Shown in pieces: positions 61,472-64,000 of a stretch of DNA of 64,000 bases. The position numbers and the translations under genes were made by a program. How positions within the stretch are numbered: the stretch's first letter is position 1; every line of letters starts with the position of its first letter. Source of the DNA: Pseudomonas triticicola. Lineage in GTDB: Bacteria > Pseudomonadota > Gammaproteobacteria > Pseudomonadales > Pseudomonadaceae. The DNA is taken from contig NZ_JAHSTX010000001.1 in the NCBI RefSeq assembly GCF_019145375.1, positions 4,117,501 to 4,181,500 on the forward strand, read 5' to 3'. The notes under the pieces were generated by a model. That model searched no databases and had not been told where the DNA came from. It was given only the letters and a program-made list of their open reading frames with translations.

Positions 61472-62182
61472 TTGGCTGCCAAGAAAAAACCTGCACCCAA
61501 ACGCGGCGCCAGCCGCTATCAGGCCCCGGCGAAACAACCGATTCCGGGCTGGCTGTGGATGGCCATCGGCCTGACCGTCGGCGCGTTCATCGTGTTTCTG
61601 ATGAAACTGGAACCGGGCAAGGGCAGCGACACGGTCAAGCGCGAGAAAGTCGAACAGCAGCAGAAAGCGTCGAAGATCGCCGAGGCCAACAAGACTCCAC
61701 CGAGCCCGACGCAACCGGTGAAGCCGAAGTACGACTTCTACACCCTGCTGCCGGAATCGGAAGTGATCGTGCCGCCGGACGCGGTGCCGGAGAAGACCCT
61801 GCCAACGCCGCAAGTGCCGGCCATCCCGACCACGCCGGTAACCCCGGCCGAAGCGGCGAAGATCGACACCGCACGGGCTCAAGCGGCTCTTGCCGGGATC
61901 ACGCCGCCGCCAGCGCCACCCGTGAGCAAGGCCGCGCCAGTGACCAAGTTCTTCCTCCAGGCCGGTTCGTTCCGCAAGGAAACCGATGCTGACAAGGTGC
62001 GTGCGCAGATCATTCTGCTCGGCCAAGCCGTCGCGGTGGAGTCCGGCACGGTCAAGGATGAAACCTGGTACCGCGTCTTGGTCGGCCCGTTCAGCAACCG
62101 TGAACAACTGACCACGGCGCAGAAACAACTGGCGGGCGCCGGCTTCAGCAACCTGTTGTTACAACAACGCCAGAGCCGCTAA
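61472..62182 (+). CDS. FtsN-like SPOR-domain protein
   Basis: Protein of 236 residues: short basic cytoplasmic tail (AAKKKPAPKRGASRY), one membrane helix (about 26-44), a Pro/Ala/Lys-rich periplasmic linker with YDFYTLLPESEV, and a C-terminal SPOR domain (FFLQAGSFRKETDADKVRAQ, WYRVLVGPF). This is the layout of FtsN, which activates septal peptidoglycan synthesis, and the argS-(SPOR gene)-hslV order is conserved in pseudomonads. Start is TTG 61472, one base after the argS stop. Confidence 0.88.
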   Translation: MAAKKKPAPKRGASRYQAPAKQPIPGWLWMAIGLTVGAFIVFLMKLEPGKGSDTVKREKVEQQQKASKIAEANKTPPSPTQPVKPKYDFYTLLPESEVIVPPDAVPEKTLPTPQVPAIPTTPVTPAEAAKIDTARAQAALAGITPPPAPPVSKAAPVTKFFLQAGSFRKETDADKVRAQIILLGQAVAVESGTVKDETWYRVLVGPFSNREQLTTAQKQLAGAGFSNLLLQQRQSR

Positions 62183-62226
62183 GGCTCCCAGAGGTCAGCT
62201 GCAACTTGCAGGTGACCTTCAAACTT

Positions 62227-62359
62227 TGTGGCGAGGGGATTTATCCCCGTTTGGCTGCGGAGCAGCCCTGAAACCAGCCATTGCAGTGCCGCAGGCATAC
62301 CGCAAATGATGGTTTCGCGACTGCTTCGCAGCCGAACGGGGATAAATCCCCTCGCCACA
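62227..62359. repeat. Family C intergenic repeat, inverted pair
   Basis: TGTGGCGAGGGGATTTATCC at the left and GGATAAATCCCCTCGCCACA at the right are exact reverse complements, extended inward by CCCGTTTGGCTGCG and CGCAGCCGAACGGG with one mismatch. It fills the centre of the 290-base gap before hslV. Confidence 0.9.
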
Positions 62360-62399
62360 GTCATCACACACACCATTCGTCTCCCATCGCCCCTACCGG

Positions 62400-62426
62400 T
62401 TGAAATCCCCTCCAGCACCCCCATAT
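62400..62426 (+). promoter_or_regulatory. Sigma-32 heat-shock promoter of hslVU
   Basis: TTGAAA (62400-62405) and CCCCATAT (62419-62426) with a 13-base spacer match the sigma-32 consensus CTTGAAA/CCCCATnT. The expected transcript starts near 62433, about 40 bases before hslV. Confidence 0.75.
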
Positions 62427-62472
62427 GAATGGGCATAAGGCATTTTCGCCCCGCTGCGTGGAGACTCTTCCC

Positions 62473-63003
62473 TTGACCACCATCGTTTCAGTCCGCCGCC
62501 ACGGCAAAGTCGTCATGGGCGGCGACGGCCAGGTTTCTCTCGGCAACACCGTGATGAAAGGCAACGCCAAAAAGGTTCGTCGCCTGTACCACGGCCAGGT
62601 CATCGCCGGTTTCGCCGGTGCCACCGCCGACGCCTTCACCCTGTTCGAACGTTTCGAAGGCCAGCTCGAGAAACATCAGGGTCACCTGATCCGCGCCGCC
62701 GTCGAACTCGCCAAAGAATGGCGCACCGACCGCTCCCTGAGCCGCCTCGAAGCGATGCTCGCGGTTGCCAACAAGGATGCCTCGCTGATCATCACCGGCA
62801 ACGGTGACGTGGTCGAACCCGAAGATGGCCTGATCGCCATGGGTTCCGGCGGCGCCTACGCGCAAGCCGCCGCCAGCGCCCTGCTGAAAAAGACCGACCT
62901 GTCGGCGCGCGAGATCGTCGAAACCGCTCTCGGCATCGCTGGCGACATCTGCGTATTCACCAACCACACCCAGACCATTGAGGAGCAGGATCTCGCTGAA
63001 TAA
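62473..63003 (+). CDS. hslV: ATP-dependent protease subunit HslV
   Basis: Proteasome-like peptidase of 176 residues. After the initiator, the chain starts [19 protein letters not shown], where Thr1 is the catalytic nucleophile once the first residue is removed. Start is TTG 62473 with GGAG 9 bases upstream; the open frame to 62425 would bury Thr1 and is rejected. Twelve HslV subunits form the double ring that HslU feeds. It stands under a heat-shock type promoter, with hslU 55 bases downstream. Confidence 0.96.
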   Translation: MTTIVSVRRHGKVVMGGDGQVSLGNTVMKGNAKKVRRLYHGQVIAGFAGATADAFTLFERFEGQLEKHQGHLIRAAVELAKEWRTDRSLSRLEAMLAVANKDASLIITGNGDVVEPEDGLIAMGSGGAYAQAAASALLKKTDLSAREIVETALGIAGDICVFTNHTQTIEEQDLAE

Positions 63004-63058
63004 GCCTGTTGCGGCCCATGTGCCACGGCTTGTTTCTGCTTGAGGACCGTCAATTACT

Positions 63059-64000
63059 ATGTCCATGACTCCCCGCGAAATCGTCCACGAACTCAACCGC
63101 CATATCATCGGCCAGGACGATGCCAAGCGCGCCGTCGCGATTGCCCTGCGCAACCGCTGGCGCCGCATGCAGCTGCCTGAAGAGCTGCGCGTTGAGGTGA
63201 CCCCGAAGAACATCCTGATGATCGGCCCGACCGGTGTCGGTAAAACCGAGATCGCCCGTCGCCTGGCGAAACTGGCCAATGCGCCGTTCATCAAGGTCGA
63301 AGCGACCAAATTCACCGAAGTCGGTTATGTCGGCCGTGACGTCGAGTCGATCATCCGTGATCTGGCCGATGCCGCGATCAAGATGCTCCGCGAGCAGGAA
63401 ATGACCCGCGTACGCCACCGCGCCGAAGACGCCGCCGAGGATCGCATCCTCGACGCGTTGCTGCCGCCGGCACGCATGGGCTTCAGCAACGAAGAAGCGC
63501 CGAGCTCCGATTCCAACACCCGTCAGCTGTTCCGCAAGCGCCTGCGCGAAGGCCAGTTGGACGACAAGGAAATCGAGATCGAAGTCGCCGAAGTCTCCGG
63601 CATCGAAATCGCCACGCCGCCAGGCATGGAAGAGATGACCAACCAGCTGCAATCGCTGTTTGCCAACATGGGCAAGGGCAAGAAGAAGTCGCGCAAGCTC
63701 AAGGTCAAGGAAGCGCTGAAACTGGTGCGCGATGAAGAAGCCGGGCGCCTGGTCAACGAAGAAGAGCTGAAGGCCAAGGCGCTGGAAGCGGTCGAGCAGC
63801 ACGGTATCGTCTTCATCGACGAGATCGACAAGGTCGCCAAGCGCGGCAATGTCGGCGGCGCCGATGTCTCCCGCGAAGGCGTACAGCGCGACCTGCTGCC
63901 GCTGATCGAGGGCTGCACCGTTAACACCAAACTGGGCATGGTCAAGACTGATCACATCCTGTTCATCGCCTCCGGTGCGTTCCACCTGAGCAAGCCAAGC
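63059..64000 (+). CDS. hslU: ATP-dependent protease ATPase subunit HslU (partial)
   Basis: AAA+ unfoldase; the first 314 residues are in the window and the C-terminus (about 130 residues) lies beyond it. The N-terminus [20 protein letters not shown] is typical, Walker A is GPTGVGKTE, the pore loop GYVGRDVES follows, and Walker B is IVFIDEID. The I domain (about 110-240) is intact. It unfolds substrates for HslV. ATG 63059 is used; another ATG lies two codons in. Confidence 0.96.
   Translation, partial: MSMTPREIVHELNRHIIGQDDAKRAVAIALRNRWRRMQLPEELRVEVTPKNILMIGPTGVGKTEIARRLAKLANAPFIKVEATKFTEVGYVGRDVESIIRDLADAAIKMLREQEMTRVRHRAEDAAEDRILDALLPPARMGFSNEEAPSSDSNTRQLFRKRLREGQLDDKEIEIEVAEVSGIEIATPPGMEEMTNQLQSLFANMGKGKKKSRKLKVKEALKLVRDEEAGRLVNEEELKAKALEAVEQHGIVFIDEIDKVAKRGNVGGADVSREGVQRDLLPLIEGCTVNTKLGMVKTDHILFIASGAFHLSKPS

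Overview
The window is GC-rich chromosomal DNA from a Pseudomonas of the fluorescens complex. This rests on gene content and order (pilMNOPQ-aroK-aroB-damX-gltB-gltD-hemE, ponA, maeB, rpmE, priA, argS, an FtsN-like SPOR gene, hslVU), on the pseudomonad look of the proteins, and on many inverted pairs of the REP core GTGGGAGCGAGCCTGCTCGC that is common between genes in this group. All identifications come from reading the sequence; no searches were run.

Layout. 1-3.9 kb: two chemoreceptor genes flank a small zapA-like/coiled-coil gene pair. The left receptor runs off the window and carries a one-base frameshift; the right one has a flagellar sigma-28 type promoter. 4.2-13.1 kb: ion and osmotic homeostasis and stress genes (nhaP2/cvrA, mscK/kefA, selO, a ChpS/ChpB-type toxin-antitoxin pair, trxC, a lone parA-like ATPase). 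13.4-31.5 kb: an unbroken plus-strand run of about 20 tightly overlapping genes that is an aryl polyene (APE) pigment cluster. It holds the type II ketosynthases, chain-length-factor-like protein, ketoreductase, dehydratases, two carrier proteins, starter-unit ligase, acyltransferases, glycosyltransferase, thioesterase and LolA/MMPL export proteins. It also holds genes beyond the core set: an aromatic amino acid ammonia-lyase homologue, a flavin-dependent halogenase-like oxidoreductase, a methyltransferase and a CPA2-type antiporter. A good sigma-70 promoter with a palindrome just upstream precedes the cluster. 31.6-33.2 kb: two paralogous small secreted proteins separated by a lone PemK/MazF-like gene. 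33.3-35.6 kb: a divergent LysR/MFS pair.

35.8-51.7 kb: a minus-strand housekeeping block (hemE, gltD, gltB, damX, aroB, aroK, then the type IV pilus alignment genes pilQPONM). 51.9-64 kb: ponA, maeB, a secreted thermonuclease, rpmE, priA, argS, an FtsN-like SPOR protein and the hslVU protease, with hslU cut by the window end.

Working together: the APE cluster would activate an aromatic acid, extend it on acyl carrier proteins, reduce and dehydrate it, attach it to a lipid or glycolipid by the acyl- and glycosyltransferases, and move it to the outer membrane with the LolA/MMPL/lipoprotein set. The best candidates for new biology are the halogenase-like enzyme and ammonia-lyase in this cluster, its palindromic control site, the REP pair that has become the coding start of the cluster lipoprotein, a hairpin covering the selO ribosome binding site, and an rpmE terminator lying inside the first codons of the next gene.
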